Source: an uncultured Gardnerella sp. (lineage in GTDB: Bacteria; Actinomycetota; Actinomycetes; Actinomycetales; Bifidobacteriaceae). From it: a DNA stretch of 18,013 nucleotides. The stretch's first letter is position 1. Every line of letters begins with the position of its first letter. Below, piece by piece: positions 1-6,472 of this stretch. Position numbers and translations under genes: made by a program. Where the stretch lies: contig CAMYED010000018.1 of the NCBI GenBank assembly GCA_947254595.1, positions 1-18,013 of the forward strand, written 5' to 3'. The notes beneath the pieces are model-generated. The model ran no database searches. It was not told where the DNA came from and was given only the letters and a program-made list of their open reading frames with translations.

Positions 1-101
1 ATGCCGAGCTACCGTTGGTTCGACATCAACCGCTGTTTCTTGTAAAAACGCCAAAATACCGACGTGCCCCAATTGGTGGAGCACAGTGTTAAGGAGATAA
101 C
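1..101 (+). other. 5' leader of tal with ribosome binding site
   Basis: This is the non-coding sequence in front of tal. A strong Shine-Dalgarno AAGGAG at 91-96 lies five bases before the ATG at 102 and fixes that start. All three plus frames hit a stop codon before the ATG, and none of the short peptides resembles the C-terminus of transketolase, the usual neighbour of tal. The piece around 63-85 can fold weakly (GTGC/GCAC around a CCAATTGG palindrome). No promoter could be identified with confidence. Confidence 0.5.
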
Positions 102-1205
102 ATGACTGAAGCAACGCAGCGCACCAGCGATTCCGGCGTTTCTATTTGGTTGGACGATTTGTCCCGTACCCGCATTGAATCCGGTTCTTTGCAGGATTTG
201 ATTGCTAACAAGAATGTTGTTGGCGTTACCACCAACCCATCCATCTTCCAGAAGGCTTTGAGCCAGGTTGGCCCATACGATGCACAGCTTAAGGAACTCG
301 GCAAGGTCGACGTTGAAACCGCTATCCGCGAGTTGACCACCACCGATGTTCGTAACGCAACCGATATCTTCCGCGAGATTGCTGAAAAGACCGACTTCGT
401 TGACGGCCGCGTCTCCATCGAAGTTGACCCACGCTTGGCTCACGATACTGCTAACACTGAGAAGCAGGCTGAAGAGCTTTGGGCAAAGGTTGATCGTCCA
501 AACGTTATGATCAAGATTCCTGCAACTTTGGAAGGTCTTCCAGCTATCACCGCTACCCTTGCTAAGGGTATTTCCGTGAACGTAACCTTGATCTTCTCCC
601 TCGAGCGCTACGAGCAGGTTATCGACGCCTTCATCGAAGGTATTGCTCAGGCTGCTGCTAACGGCCACGACTTGAAGCACATTGGTTCCGTAGCTTCCTT
701 CTTCGTCTCCCGCGTTGATAGCGCTGTTGACAAGCTCCTCGAAGCTAACGGCTCCGATGAAGCTAAGGCTCTTGAAGGCAAGGCTGCTGTTGCTAACGCT
801 CGCTTGGCTTACGAACTCTTCGAGAAGAAGTTCGCAGCTGACCCACGTTGGGCTGCTCTTGAAGCTAAGGGCGCAAAGAAGCAGCGTCCACTTTGGGCTT
901 CTACCGGCACCAAGAACGCAGCTTACTCCGATTGCAAGTACGTTGACGAGTTGGTTGCTGAGCATGTTGTGAACACCATGCCAGAAAAGACTTTGAACGC
1001 TCTTGCTGATCACGGCAACGGCGCTCCTTCCGTTAAGGGCACTTACGAAGAGAGCCACGCTGTTATGAACAAGCTTGCTGAGCTTGGCATCAACATCAAG
1101 GACGTTACCGACAAGCTTGAGGCCGACGGTGTTGCCGCCTTCATCAAGTCTTGGGATTCCGTGATTGCTGACGTGCAGTCCGGCATCGATCGCGTAAACG
1201 CCTGA
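102..1205 (+). CDS. tal: Transaldolase
   Basis: Transaldolase moves a dihydroxyacetone unit between sugar phosphates (fructose-6-P + erythrose-4-P to sedoheptulose-7-P + glyceraldehyde-3-P). In bifidobacteria it works in the cytoplasmic fructose-6-phosphate shunt. The 367-residue protein has the features of the long actinobacterial class: GVTTNPSIF near residue 41, the Schiff-base Lys138 in IKIPAT, NVTLIFSLERY near 160, and ASFFVSRVD. The length is normal for the family, and the start has a good AAGGAG site. Codon use is strongly biased (CCA for Pro, GCT for Ala, TTG/CTT for Leu), as in a highly expressed gene. It is the only plus-strand gene and ends at a strong hairpin terminator. In mycobacteria tal lies between zwf/opcA and tkt, and further away from secG. 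A long open frame on the opposite strand is only its shadow. Confidence 0.97.
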   Translation: MTEATQRTSDSGVSIWLDDLSRTRIESGSLQDLIANKNVVGVTTNPSIFQKALSQVGPYDAQLKELGKVDVETAIRELTTTDVRNATDIFREIAEKTDFVDGRVSIEVDPRLAHDTANTEKQAEELWAKVDRPNVMIKIPATLEGLPAITATLAKGISVNVTLIFSLERYEQVIDAFIEGIAQAAANGHDLKHIGSVASFFVSRVDSAVDKLLEANGSDEAKALEGKAAVANARLAYELFEKKFAADPRWAALEAKGAKKQRPLWASTGTKNAAYSDCKYVDELVAEHVVNTMPEKTLNALADHGNGAPSVKGTYEESHAVMNKLAELGINIKDVTDKLEADGVAAFIKSWDSVIADVQSGIDRVNA

Positions 1206-1218
1206 TTTGATTAATCAG
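1202..1218 (+). other. Small hairpin at the tal stop codon
   Basis: CTGATT (1202-1207) pairs with AATCAG (1213-1218) around a five-base loop and includes the tal stop codon. It lies just before the main terminator. It may be incidental. Confidence 0.3.
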
Positions 1219-1232
1219 TAATAAATAAACAT

Positions 1233-1279
1233 AAACCGCACATGTTCGTGGATTAATTCACACATGTGCGGTTTTTATT
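1233..1279. terminator. Bidirectional Rho-independent terminator between tal and the HAD gene
   Basis: AAACCGCACATG (1233-1244) pairs perfectly with CATGTGCGGTTT (1263-1274), a 12-bp stem, and is followed on the plus strand by the T-rich TTTTTATTTT. On the minus strand the same hairpin is followed by ATGTTTATTTATT. It can therefore end both tal and the convergent HAD transcript. Confidence 0.9.
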
Positions 1280-1281
1280 TT

Positions 1282-1360
1282 GCGTCCAAAAAACAAGAAA
1301 ACGTCCGTAAATTTTGCAAACGCGTCCGTATTTTGTAGAACGCGTCCGATTATGCGTCCG
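1282..1360. repeat. Five spaced copies of a CGTCCG-type word
   Basis: The word (A/G)CGTCC(G) recurs at 1282, 1301, 1322, 1342 and 1354 in otherwise AT-rich DNA. The first four intervals are close to 20 bases, about two helical turns; the last is 12. It lies between the terminator and the 3' end of the HAD gene. It could be a degenerate tandem repeat or a set of protein-binding sites; nothing here decides between them. Confidence 0.55.
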
Positions 1361-1383
1361 ATTATGATGATTGCAATAAACCG

Positions 1384-2211
1384 CTAGAGCAATTCGTTTT
1401 TAAGCCAGTTAGCAACGCCGTCGTTATTGTTGGAAGCGCAAACTTCGTCCGCAATCGCAAGCAAACGCGGATTACTATTCGCTACAGCCACACCATAGCC
1501 GCCGGCGCGAAACATGTCGATATCAATAACATCGTCACCAAAAACAACTGTGCGGCTCGCCTTTACGCCCAAACGATTGCAAATGACGTTCAGCGCGTGC
1601 CCTTTGTTTGCAAGAGGATTCGTGAGCATCCACAACACGTCTTCGCTAATATGCAAGGAAAAATCGCTCGGAAGAATGTGCTTAAGCTGCTCCTTCTCAC
1701 TATCTCGCGGAACAATAATGATTTTGTCTGCAATGCCACTTGGAACATTAGAAAAATCGGTAATAACAAAATCCTGCTTACTCCAAAGCATACGCACGTC
1801 GAAATTAGTGTAACGAACGTCGTTCATAACAATTCCAAGACGAAGCGTAGGGATTTTATCAAGCAATCGCAAACAAACATCACAAGCAAGCTCAGAATCA
1901 AAACCAAAACGAGTAAGAGTGTCTATACTTCGTTGCGAAGTCAGCTCACCAACGGTGCTGTGCGCGCAATTAAAATCAATAAGCGCGCCGTTGAGATACG
2001 CGCAAACTTTAGCTTTTAAGTCATGAACAAAATCAAAAGCACTTCCAACAGGACGAGCCGTAATAATAGCAAGAGGTATGCCAGATTCGTGCAAATGTTC
2101 AGCAGCTTGCATAGTTTCACGGCTTAAAAAGCGGCCTTCAAAAGTTGCTGAATCGTGAAGCATAGTGCCATCAAGATCAGCAATAACAAGAGAAGGAGAA
2201 AAACGAAGCAT
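1384..2211 (-). CDS. HAD-superfamily phosphatase, Cof-like
   Basis: This is a predicted cytoplasmic sugar-phosphate or nucleotide phosphatase of the haloacid dehalogenase superfamily, Cof/YidA-like (type IIB cap). Visible motifs in the 275-residue protein are DLDGT (residues 12-16; Asp12 would be the phosphorylated nucleophile and Asp14 the acid/base), Thr51 in IITARP, Lys203 in ANKG, and the metal-binding GDDVIDIDMF (225-234). In typical members the last motif reads GDxxNDxxM; here the Asn is Ile, while the acidic residues are kept. The ATG at 2211 has only a weak upstream AGG, so translation may be modest. It lies downstream of the secG terminator, transcribed in the same direction, and converges on tal. 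The substrate cannot be told from sequence. Confidence 0.85.
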   Translation of the reverse strand: MLRFSPSLVIADLDGTMLHDSATFEGRFLSRETMQAAEHLHESGIPLAIITARPVGSAFDFVHDLKAKVCAYLNGALIDFNCAHSTVGELTSQRSIDTLTRFGFDSELACDVCLRLLDKIPTLRLGIVMNDVRYTNFDVRMLWSKQDFVITDFSNVPSGIADKIIIVPRDSEKEQLKHILPSDFSLHISEDVLWMLTNPLANKGHALNVICNRLGVKASRTVVFGDDVIDIDMFRAGGYGVAVANSNPRLLAIADEVCASNNNDGVANWLKNELL

Positions 2212-2260
2212 TATAAGAACCTAAATAAATAAACCCAGATAAATAAACCTAATAAACAAT

Positions 2261-2302
2261 CCCAGATAAACAATCCCAGATAAACAATCCCAGATAAACA
2301 AA
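2261..2302. repeat. Tandem 14-bp repeat upstream of the HAD gene
   Basis: The unit cccagataaacaat occurs at 2261-2274, 2275-2288 and, with its last base changed, at 2289-2302. Degenerate pieces (cccagataaataaacc) continue to about 2234. It fills the gap between the secG terminator and the HAD start codon, so on the minus strand it forms the HAD 5' region. It has no spacer structure and is not a CRISPR array. Confidence 0.85.
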
Positions 2303-2332
2303 AAGCGCACAATCTGACGACTATGCGCTTTT
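2300..2332 (-). terminator. Rho-independent terminator after secG
   Basis: On the minus strand AAAAGCGCA (from 2332 to 2324) pairs with TGCGCTTTT (2309 to 2301) around a 14-base loop and runs on into TTTTTG. It begins 14 bases after the secG stop codon and would end the pgk-tpiA-secG transcript. Confidence 0.8.
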
Positions 2333-2345
2333 CAAAAAAGAACAC

Positions 2346-2594
2346 TTAAATAAGCGAGAACTTAGTCATTAAGTTCAAAATCACAATTGCTGCAACCCAA
2401 ATCAGTGCAATAATAACTGTCCAACGATTCAAGTTCTTTTCTGCAACACCAGAGCTACCAGCGTTCTTCGTTAAACCGCCGCCGAACATGTCGGAAAGGC
2501 CGCCGCCCTTGCCCTTGTGCATCAAAATTAACAGTGTGAGCAAAATGCTAGTAAGCACAAGCAACACCTGCAAAAAAATCTTTACAGCGGACAC
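2346..2594 (-). CDS. secG: Protein translocase subunit SecG
   Basis: SecG is the small accessory membrane subunit of the SecYEG protein-export channel. The 82-residue protein shows two hydrophobic helices (about residues 4-25 and 58-76) joined by a cytoplasmic loop with the family hallmark GKGGGLSDMFGGG (28-40). The start is taken as GTG at 2594, because AGGAGG lies six bases upstream; the TTG two codons earlier directly abuts that site and is too close to be used. It is the last gene of a pgk-tpiA-secG cluster, an order known from mycobacteria and other actinobacteria, and is followed by a terminator. Confidence 0.93.
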   Translation of the reverse strand: MSAVKIFLQVLLVLTSILLTLLILMHKGKGGGLSDMFGGGLTKNAGSSGVAEKNLNRWTVIIALIWVAAIVILNLMTKFSLI

Positions 2595-2652
2595 AAACAA
2601 CCTCCTGTTTCAGTGTACTTTTTTTAGTTTAATAAGAACCGTTGACCTATAG

Positions 2653-2699
2653 GCGCGTTCAGTTTCGCAGCGCGTTCAGTTTCGCAGCGCGTTCAGTTT
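2653..2699. repeat. 17-bp tandem repeat overlapping the tpiA stop codon
   Basis: The unit gcgcgttcagtttcgca occurs at 2653-2669 and 2670-2686, with a 13-base partial copy at 2687-2699. The last copy includes the tpiA stop codon (2693-2695), so the array seems to have grown out of the end of tpiA into the tpiA-secG gap. Confidence 0.88.
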
Positions 2700-3511
2700 A
2701 TTGCGCGTTTTGATTCCAGCCGCGCCTCAGCAGACGCAAGCCGCACAATATTGGACAACTCTTCAGCGTCCAAAGAAGCTCCACCAACCAAAAAGCCATC
2801 AACATCCGGCTCTGCAATAAGACTTGCAGCGTTGGAAGAAGTTACGGAACCGCCGTAAAGAATACGAACCGCGTCCGCAACATCGCTACCAAAAGTTACG
2901 CGCAAATCTTCTCGAATAGCCGACGCCGCTTCCTGCGCAGACTTAGCAGTCGCAACCATTCCTGTGCCAATCGCCCAAACAGGTTCGTAAGCAATAATTA
3001 AACGCTTTGCCTGCTTAGCGTCCAAATCGCGCGTTACGTCATGCACTTGCCCAACAGCAAAATCAAGCGCAATTCCCTGCTTACGTTCCTTAAAGCTTTC
3101 ACCAACGCAAAGAATAGGCTGCATCCCGGCTGCAAGAACAGCGCGAACTTGGTCAACAATATTCGCATCATCTTCCGGATGATACTTTCGACGCTCAGAA
3201 TGACCAACAATAACCATTGAGCAGCCAAGACTAGCAAGCATGTCTGCAGAAACATCACCAGTAAAAGCGCCTTGCGCAGTTACAGAAACCGCTTGCGCCC
3301 CGTACAATATTGGCAGATGATCCGACTCAACAAGAACCTGAACGCTTCGTATAGAAGTGAAAGAAGGCATAAGAGCAACTTCACAATCGCGATAATCGTA
3401 ATGCGAGTCACGCAACAGCCACGCAAATTTTTGTATAAAATGCGTAGCTTCGCGGTGATTGAAATTCATTTTCCAATTACCTGCGACCAGCGGCTTTCTT
3501 TTGGAAACCAT
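2693..3511 (-). CDS. tpiA: Triosephosphate isomerase
   Basis: TpiA interconverts dihydroxyacetone phosphate and glyceraldehyde-3-phosphate in glycolysis. The 272-residue protein has the complete active site: GNWKMN with Lys14, His104 in VIVGHSERR, catalytic Glu176 in AYEPVWAIGTG (which also includes the flexible loop 6), the phosphate-binding YGGSV (about 219-223) and GFLVGGASL (239-247). The start is ATG at 3511, with AAGGG five to six bases upstream; the GTG two codons earlier overlaps that site. It lies between pgk (167-base gap with a large inverted repeat) and secG, and is probably co-transcribed with both. The length is slightly above the usual 250-260, owing to a short C-terminal tail. 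Confidence 0.96.
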   Translation of the reverse strand: MVSKRKPLVAGNWKMNFNHREATHFIQKFAWLLRDSHYDYRDCEVALMPSFTSIRSVQVLVESDHLPILYGAQAVSVTAQGAFTGDVSADMLASLGCSMVIVGHSERRKYHPEDDANIVDQVRAVLAAGMQPILCVGESFKERKQGIALDFAVGQVHDVTRDLDAKQAKRLIIAYEPVWAIGTGMVATAKSAQEAASAIREDLRVTFGSDVADAVRILYGGSVTSSNAASLIAEPDVDGFLVGGASLDAEELSNIVRLASAEARLESKRAIN

Positions 3512-3560
3512 AATCACCCTTAAAAGTTGACGATTGAGATTAATAGTATTCGCGAACTAG

Positions 3561-3617
3561 TATTATGCCGACCTCGATTTACAAAACATATTCATAAAAT
3601 CGAAAGTCGGCATAATA
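3561..3617. repeat. Large inverted repeat between pgk and tpiA
   Basis: tattatgccgac (3561-3572) is the exact reverse complement of gtcggcataata (3606-3617). Inside it, tcgattt (3574-3580) pairs with aaatcga (3597-3603). The whole makes one long stem with a small bulge and a 16-base loop. On the minus strand it is not followed by a T tract, so it does not look like a standard terminator. It could be an mRNA stability or processing hairpin that uncouples pgk from tpiA expression, or an operator. Confidence 0.75.
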
Positions 3618-3629
3618 GAAAATATTTAG

Positions 3630-3670
3630 TTTACTTACGACTTGCGTAAAATTTACTTACGACTTGCGTA
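3630..3670. repeat. 19-bp direct repeat just after pgk
   Basis: tttacttacgacttgcgta occurs exactly at 3630-3648 and 3652-3670 (period 22), starting nine bases beyond the pgk stop codon on the minus strand. Each copy contains a small hairpin, TTACG/CGTAA around ACTTG. Confidence 0.88.
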
Positions 3671-3678
3671 CGTCTTAT

Positions 3679-4884
3679 TTACTCAAGCACGCTCAAGCCT
3701 GGAAGGGTCTTACCTTCCAAGAACTCGAGGGAGGCGCCGCCACCAGTGGAGATGTGCGAGAAGCCATCTTCTGGGAAGCCAAGATTACGCACTGCCGAAG
3801 CAGAATCACCGCCACCAACAATGGTGAAAGTGCCGTTCTTAGTGGCGTCAACCAAGCCCTGAGCAACAGCGCGAGTGCCGGCTGCAAACTCTGGAACCTC
3901 GAACACACCCATTGGGCCGTTCCAAACAACAGTCTTGGAATCAACAATCTTGTCGTGGAAAAGCTTCTGAGAATCAGGACCAATATCCAAGCCCATCTTG
4001 TCGGCAGGAATAGCGTCGGCTGGAACGACTTCTGGAGCAACAGGAGTATCGCCTGCTGGGAAGCCAGCGTTCACAACAATATCGGTTGGGAGCACAAGCT
4101 CAACACCGTTCTTCTTAGCGGTTTCAATGTAGCCCTTAACCTTTTCGAGCTGATCTTCCTCAAGCAAGGAAGTACCAACTTCGTGACCCAAAGCCTTAAG
4201 GAAGGTGAACACCATGCCGCCACCAATAACAAGACGATCAGCCTTAGAAAGCAAGTTTTCAATAACGCCAAGCTTGTCGGAAACCTTAGAGCCGCCGAGA
4301 ACAACGGTCAAAGGACGCTCTGGGTTTTCAGTTGCGCGAGAAAGTGCCTTAACTTCCTTTTCAACAAGCAAACCGGCGGCTGCTGGAAGATCTGCAGCAA
4401 CATCGTAGTTAGAGCCTTGAGCGCGGTGAACAACACCGAAACCGTCGGAAACGAATACTTCACCAAGAGCCGCAATCTTCTTAGCGTAAGCTGCACGCTC
4501 GGAAGCATCCTTGCTGGTTTCTTCCGCGTTAAAGCGCACGTTTTCAAGCAAAACAACATCACCATTGTTCATTGCAGCAACCTTAGCCTGAGCATCTTCG
4601 CCGTAGGTGTCTGCAGCCAAAGCAACATTCACACCAAGAAGCTCACCCAAACGAGCAGCCACTGGAGCCAAAGAAAGCTCTGGAACAACCTGACCCTTTG
4701 GACGACCAAGATGAGCCATCAAAATCACTTTCGCACCCTGCTCGCGCAAAGCCTTAATGGTTGGCAGAGCAGCACGAATACGACCGTCATCGGTAATCGT
4801 AGTACCTTTAAGAGGAACATTAAAATCGGCGCGAACCAAAACGCGCTTGCCGCTCAAATCTCCCAAATCTTTCAGTGTTTTCAT
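3679..4884 (-). CDS. pgk: Phosphoglycerate kinase
   Basis: Pgk transfers phosphate from 1,3-bisphosphoglycerate to ADP, the first ATP-forming step of lower glycolysis. The 401-residue protein has the N-terminal substrate-binding ADFNVPL (residues 19-25), MAHLGRP (56-62), SDGFGVVHRAQGS (where many homologues read DAFGTAHRA), the GGSKVSDKL nucleotide-site segment, and the C-terminal GGGDSAS...STGGGASLEFLEG. The start is ATG at 4884, with AAAGGA six bases upstream; a longer frame to 4935 would add 17 residues that no family member needs. Codon use is strongly biased, as in tal. A good -10 box lies about 95 bases upstream, so this is probably the first gene of pgk-tpiA-secG. The gap gene that precedes pgk in mycobacteria is not here. 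Confidence 0.97.
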   Translation of the reverse strand: MKTLKDLGDLSGKRVLVRADFNVPLKGTTITDDGRIRAALPTIKALREQGAKVILMAHLGRPKGQVVPELSLAPVAARLGELLGVNVALAADTYGEDAQAKVAAMNNGDVVLLENVRFNAEETSKDASERAAYAKKIAALGEVFVSDGFGVVHRAQGSNYDVAADLPAAAGLLVEKEVKALSRATENPERPLTVVLGGSKVSDKLGVIENLLSKADRLVIGGGMVFTFLKALGHEVGTSLLEEDQLEKVKGYIETAKKNGVELVLPTDIVVNAGFPAGDTPVAPEVVPADAIPADKMGLDIGPDSQKLFHDKIVDSKTVVWNGPMGVFEVPEFAAGTRAVAQGLVDATKNGTFTIVGGGDSASAVRNLGFPEDGFSHISTGGGASLEFLEGKTLPGLSVLE

Positions 4885-4972
4885 TGGTATCCTTTCCAAA
4901 TCTATTGGCTTACCATACTGGCTTAATGCGTTCAAAAAGACTTAAAATCAGCCTAAACATTAACTCAATGCC

Positions 4973-5003
4973 GTGTGCAATTATACCGCAAGTCTTCAAC
5001 AAT
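4973..5003 (-). promoter_or_regulatory. Candidate pgk promoter
   Basis: On the minus strand a perfect TATAAT lies at 4985-4980, in the context TTGCGGTATAATTGC. No convincing -35 box is seen at 16-18 bases; the nearest matches (TGGATT, TTGTTG) are off in spacing or sequence. Transcription would start near 4973, giving a leader of about 90 bases. Confidence 0.6.
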
Positions 5004-5039
5004 CCATCACCACATACCGCCCCACCCGCAACAACAAAA

Positions 5040-5059
5040 GCCGGAGAAAAAACTCCGGC
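5040..5059 (-). terminator. Terminator-like hairpin upstream of the pgk promoter
   Basis: GCCGGAG and CTCCGGC (7 bp, GC-rich) enclose six T's on the minus strand, followed by TTTTGTTGTTG. It would stop minus-strand transcripts coming from the hairpin-rich region or from whiA, just before the pgk promoter. The T tract is short and interrupted, hence moderate confidence. Confidence 0.6.
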
Positions 5060-5099
5060 AAATGTTCCACGAAAGCGTCGATGCGCTCGCACTACAAGT

Positions 5100-5154
5100 G
5101 CTCGCTACGAAACTCGCGTTGGAAGTCCACTGGACTTCCAACCTAAGCGAGTTT
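5100..5154. repeat. Hairpin element, copy A
   Basis: Structure: GCTCGCTAC (5100-5108), one base, outer arm AAACTCGC (5110-5117), inner arm GTTGGAAGTCCA (5118-5129), C, inner arm TGGACTTCCAAC (5131-5142), four unpaired bases CTAA, outer arm GCGAGTTT (5147-5154). All 20 possible pairs are Watson-Crick. Copy B at 5243-5297 has the same plan with matched changes in both arms. Confidence 0.85.
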
Positions 5155-5242
5155 CCGCAAGCGAGCGTAATAAAACGCGAGCGTATCACTAAGAATGTTT
5201 AAGAACAGAGCGCCCGAAGGAACGCTCGCGCGGTCTAGGCGC

Positions 5243-5297
5243 GCTCGCTACTGAGCTTGCGTTGAAAGCACACTGTGCTTTCAACTTGAGCAAGCTC
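5243..5297. repeat. Hairpin element, copy B
   Basis: Same plan and same segment lengths as copy A: GCTCGCTAC (5243-5251), one base, outer arm GAGCTTGC (5253-5260), inner arm GTTGAAAGCACA (5261-5272), C, TGTGCTTTCAAC (5274-5285), four unpaired bases TTGA, outer arm GCAAGCTC (5290-5297). Six of the 20 base pairs differ from copy A, each by a double change that restores pairing. Confidence 0.85.
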
Positions 5298-5310
5298 ACG
5301 CTCCGAGTTA

Positions 5311-5338
5311 CTTTCGCGCGCGCAATGCTGCGCGAAAG
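5311..5338. repeat. 9-bp GC-rich hairpin
   Basis: CTTTCGCGC (5311-5319) pairs with GCGCGAAAG (5330-5338) around a ten-base loop. Its sequence is not related to copies A and B, and no T tract follows on either strand. Confidence 0.6.
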
Positions 5339-5371
5339 CAGGTCGTCGCGCGTGCGAGGAGAGAAATCCCC

Positions 5372-5399
5372 CAAAACTCGCGCCACGCCAAGCGCGAGT
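5372..5399 (-). terminator. Possible whiA terminator
   Basis: On the minus strand ACTCGCGC (5399-5392) pairs with GCGCGAGT (5383-5376) around an eight-base loop, then runs into TTTT followed by GGGGG. It is the first terminator-like hairpin after whiA, about 125 bases beyond its stop codon. The short T tract makes it a weak candidate. Confidence 0.4.
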
Positions 5400-5524
5400 G
5401 CGCAAACACAAATTTTCCAGCCTCGTCAAAAGCAAAGAACAAGGACGTCAGTCAAAACTCATAGACGATACGCAAGAACATCGCAACCAAAACAGTTACG
5501 CACACAGACCACGCAAAAACAGCA

Positions 5525-6472
5525 TTAAAGCTGCTGCATACGCGACTTCTCAACCTTCGCCGAAAGCTGCAAAAGTCTACGAATACGTCCTGCAATAGCA
5601 TCTTTCGTAATTGGAGGATCAGCCAAATGTCCAAGCTCCTCTAAGCTTGCGTCACTATGCTCCAAACGTAACTTTCCAGCCATAAGAAGATTGTCTGGAA
5701 TGTCGTCGCCTAAAATGTCGAAAGCGTGACGAACTTTTTCGCAAGCTTCAGCCGCAGCCTTAGCACTACGGCGCATATTAGCGTCATCAAAGTTTGCAAG
5801 ACGATTAGCTTTCCCGCGAGCTTCGCCGTCCGAGCGCTTGCCTGTCCATTCGCGCGCAGAGCGAGGAGCACCAATTAGGTTCAGCATGCGTTCAATAGCA
5901 TCGGAGTCACGCAATGTTACGCGCTCTGAGCTGCGAACTTGACGCGTTTTTGCGCTAATACCCAAGCGGGCAGCCATAGTTTGTAAAGCGTTTGCCGCTT
6001 CGTGCGTTGGACACACAACTTCCAGGTAGCTTGCTTTGCCAGGATCGGAAATTGCGCCGTGAGCTAGGAATGCACCTCGCCACGCAGCTTTAATCTGCGC
6101 AATGCTTCCGCCAACAATTTCTGGAGCTAAACCTGCAACAATTCGCATGCGGCGATCCAGTAAGCCGGACTGTAAAGCCAAAGCTGCTGCCCCATGATCA
6201 ACGACTACGTCGTAACGAATTACAGTACCGGTAGGAGTTTGGCGCGAAACTTGGGAAATTGTTGCTTCCCTCTGGAAATGCGTTTTTAATACCTCAATAA
6301 GCCACTGTGCTGCGCGCTGTGAATCTAATTGAGCACGAATAACAGCTTGGTTGTTTACTGGCCTTAAACCGCCAGCAAAGCGCATCATCGCTGCCGCTTG
6401 AGCCATAATGACCGTCGGGAGCTCATTGTTATTTGAAACGAGTTCATTTTTGACGTCGTCAAGAAGAGCCAA
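5525..6472 (-). CDS. whiA: Sporulation-type transcriptional regulator WhiA
   Basis: WhiA is a DNA-binding protein of Gram-positive bacteria. It controls sporulation septation in Streptomyces and affects cell division in non-sporulating relatives. The 315-residue protein has an N-terminal LAGLIDADG-like domain (RGAFLAHGAISDP at about 132-144 is the typical second-repeat segment, without nuclease function in this family) and a C-terminal helix-turn-helix (about 276-304, SLEELGHLADPPITKDAIAGR). The longest frame begins at 6550, but the start is placed at TTG 6472: AGGAGG lies seven bases upstream, and homologues begin at this point (ALTxxVKxEL). It follows rapZ at 240 bases; in most Gram-positive genomes yvcK lies between the two and is missing here. 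A GACAC word lies in its leader. Confidence 0.93.
   Translation of the reverse strand: MALLDDVKNELVSNNNELPTVIMAQAAAMMRFAGGLRPVNNQAVIRAQLDSQRAAQWLIEVLKTHFQREATISQVSRQTPTGTVIRYDVVVDHGAAALALQSGLLDRRMRIVAGLAPEIVGGSIAQIKAAWRGAFLAHGAISDPGKASYLEVVCPTHEAANALQTMAARLGISAKTRQVRSSERVTLRDSDAIERMLNLIGAPRSAREWTGKRSDGEARGKANRLANFDDANMRRSAKAAAEACEKVRHAFDILGDDIPDNLLMAGKLRLEHSDASLEELGHLADPPITKDAIAGRIRRLLQLSAKVEKSRMQQL

Larger units (their letters stand above)
4885..5524. other. Hairpin-rich non-coding stretch between whiA and pgk
   Basis: No credible gene is found in these 640 bases: the short open frames overlap on both strands, lack ribosome binding sites and match nothing I know. From right to left on the minus strand it holds about 125 bases of unstructured sequence after whiA, a GC-rich hairpin with a short T tract (5376-5399), a 9-bp hairpin (5311-5338), two related 45-bp hairpins (5253-5297 and 5110-5154), a terminator-like hairpin (5040-5059) and the pgk promoter. 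The words GCTCGC and GCGAGC recur throughout 5084-5260, and the section 5084-5400 is visibly richer in G+C than the neighbouring genes. In mycobacteria this site, between whiA and pgk, is occupied by gap and other genes. Confidence 0.75.

Noticed and set aside
1..45. 3' end of transketolase (the usual tal neighbour)
   Set aside because: None of the three plus frames gives a recognisable transketolase C-terminus.
9..1058. 349-codon open frame on the minus strand opposite tal
   Set aside because: It mirrors the codon bias of tal, matches no family I know, and lies wholly within a certain gene.
2234..2302. CRISPR-like repeat
   Set aside because: The 14-bp units are directly adjacent with no spacers, and no cas genes are present.
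3561..3617. Rho-independent terminator after pgk
   Set aside because: The stem is strong, but no T tract follows on the minus strand; kept as an inverted repeat only.
3664..4926. 420-codon open frame on the plus strand opposite pgk
   Set aside because: It is the shadow of a strongly biased gene and has no recognisable domain or ribosome binding site; it looks long only because pgk avoids certain codons.
5100..5297. Insertion sequence or MITE with terminal inverted repeats
   Set aside because: The two hairpins are in the same orientation and each is self-complementary; no target-site duplication or transposase remnant is visible. A repeat family is still possible, so it is reported only as hairpin elements.
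5060..5400. RNase P RNA, tmRNA or SRP RNA
   Set aside because: None of the conserved core sequences of these RNAs could be found on either strand.
4910..5634. Several 60-105 codon open frames in the whiA-pgk gap
   Set aside because: They overlap on both strands through the hairpins, lack ribosome sites, and similar peptides arise on both strands because of the palindromes.
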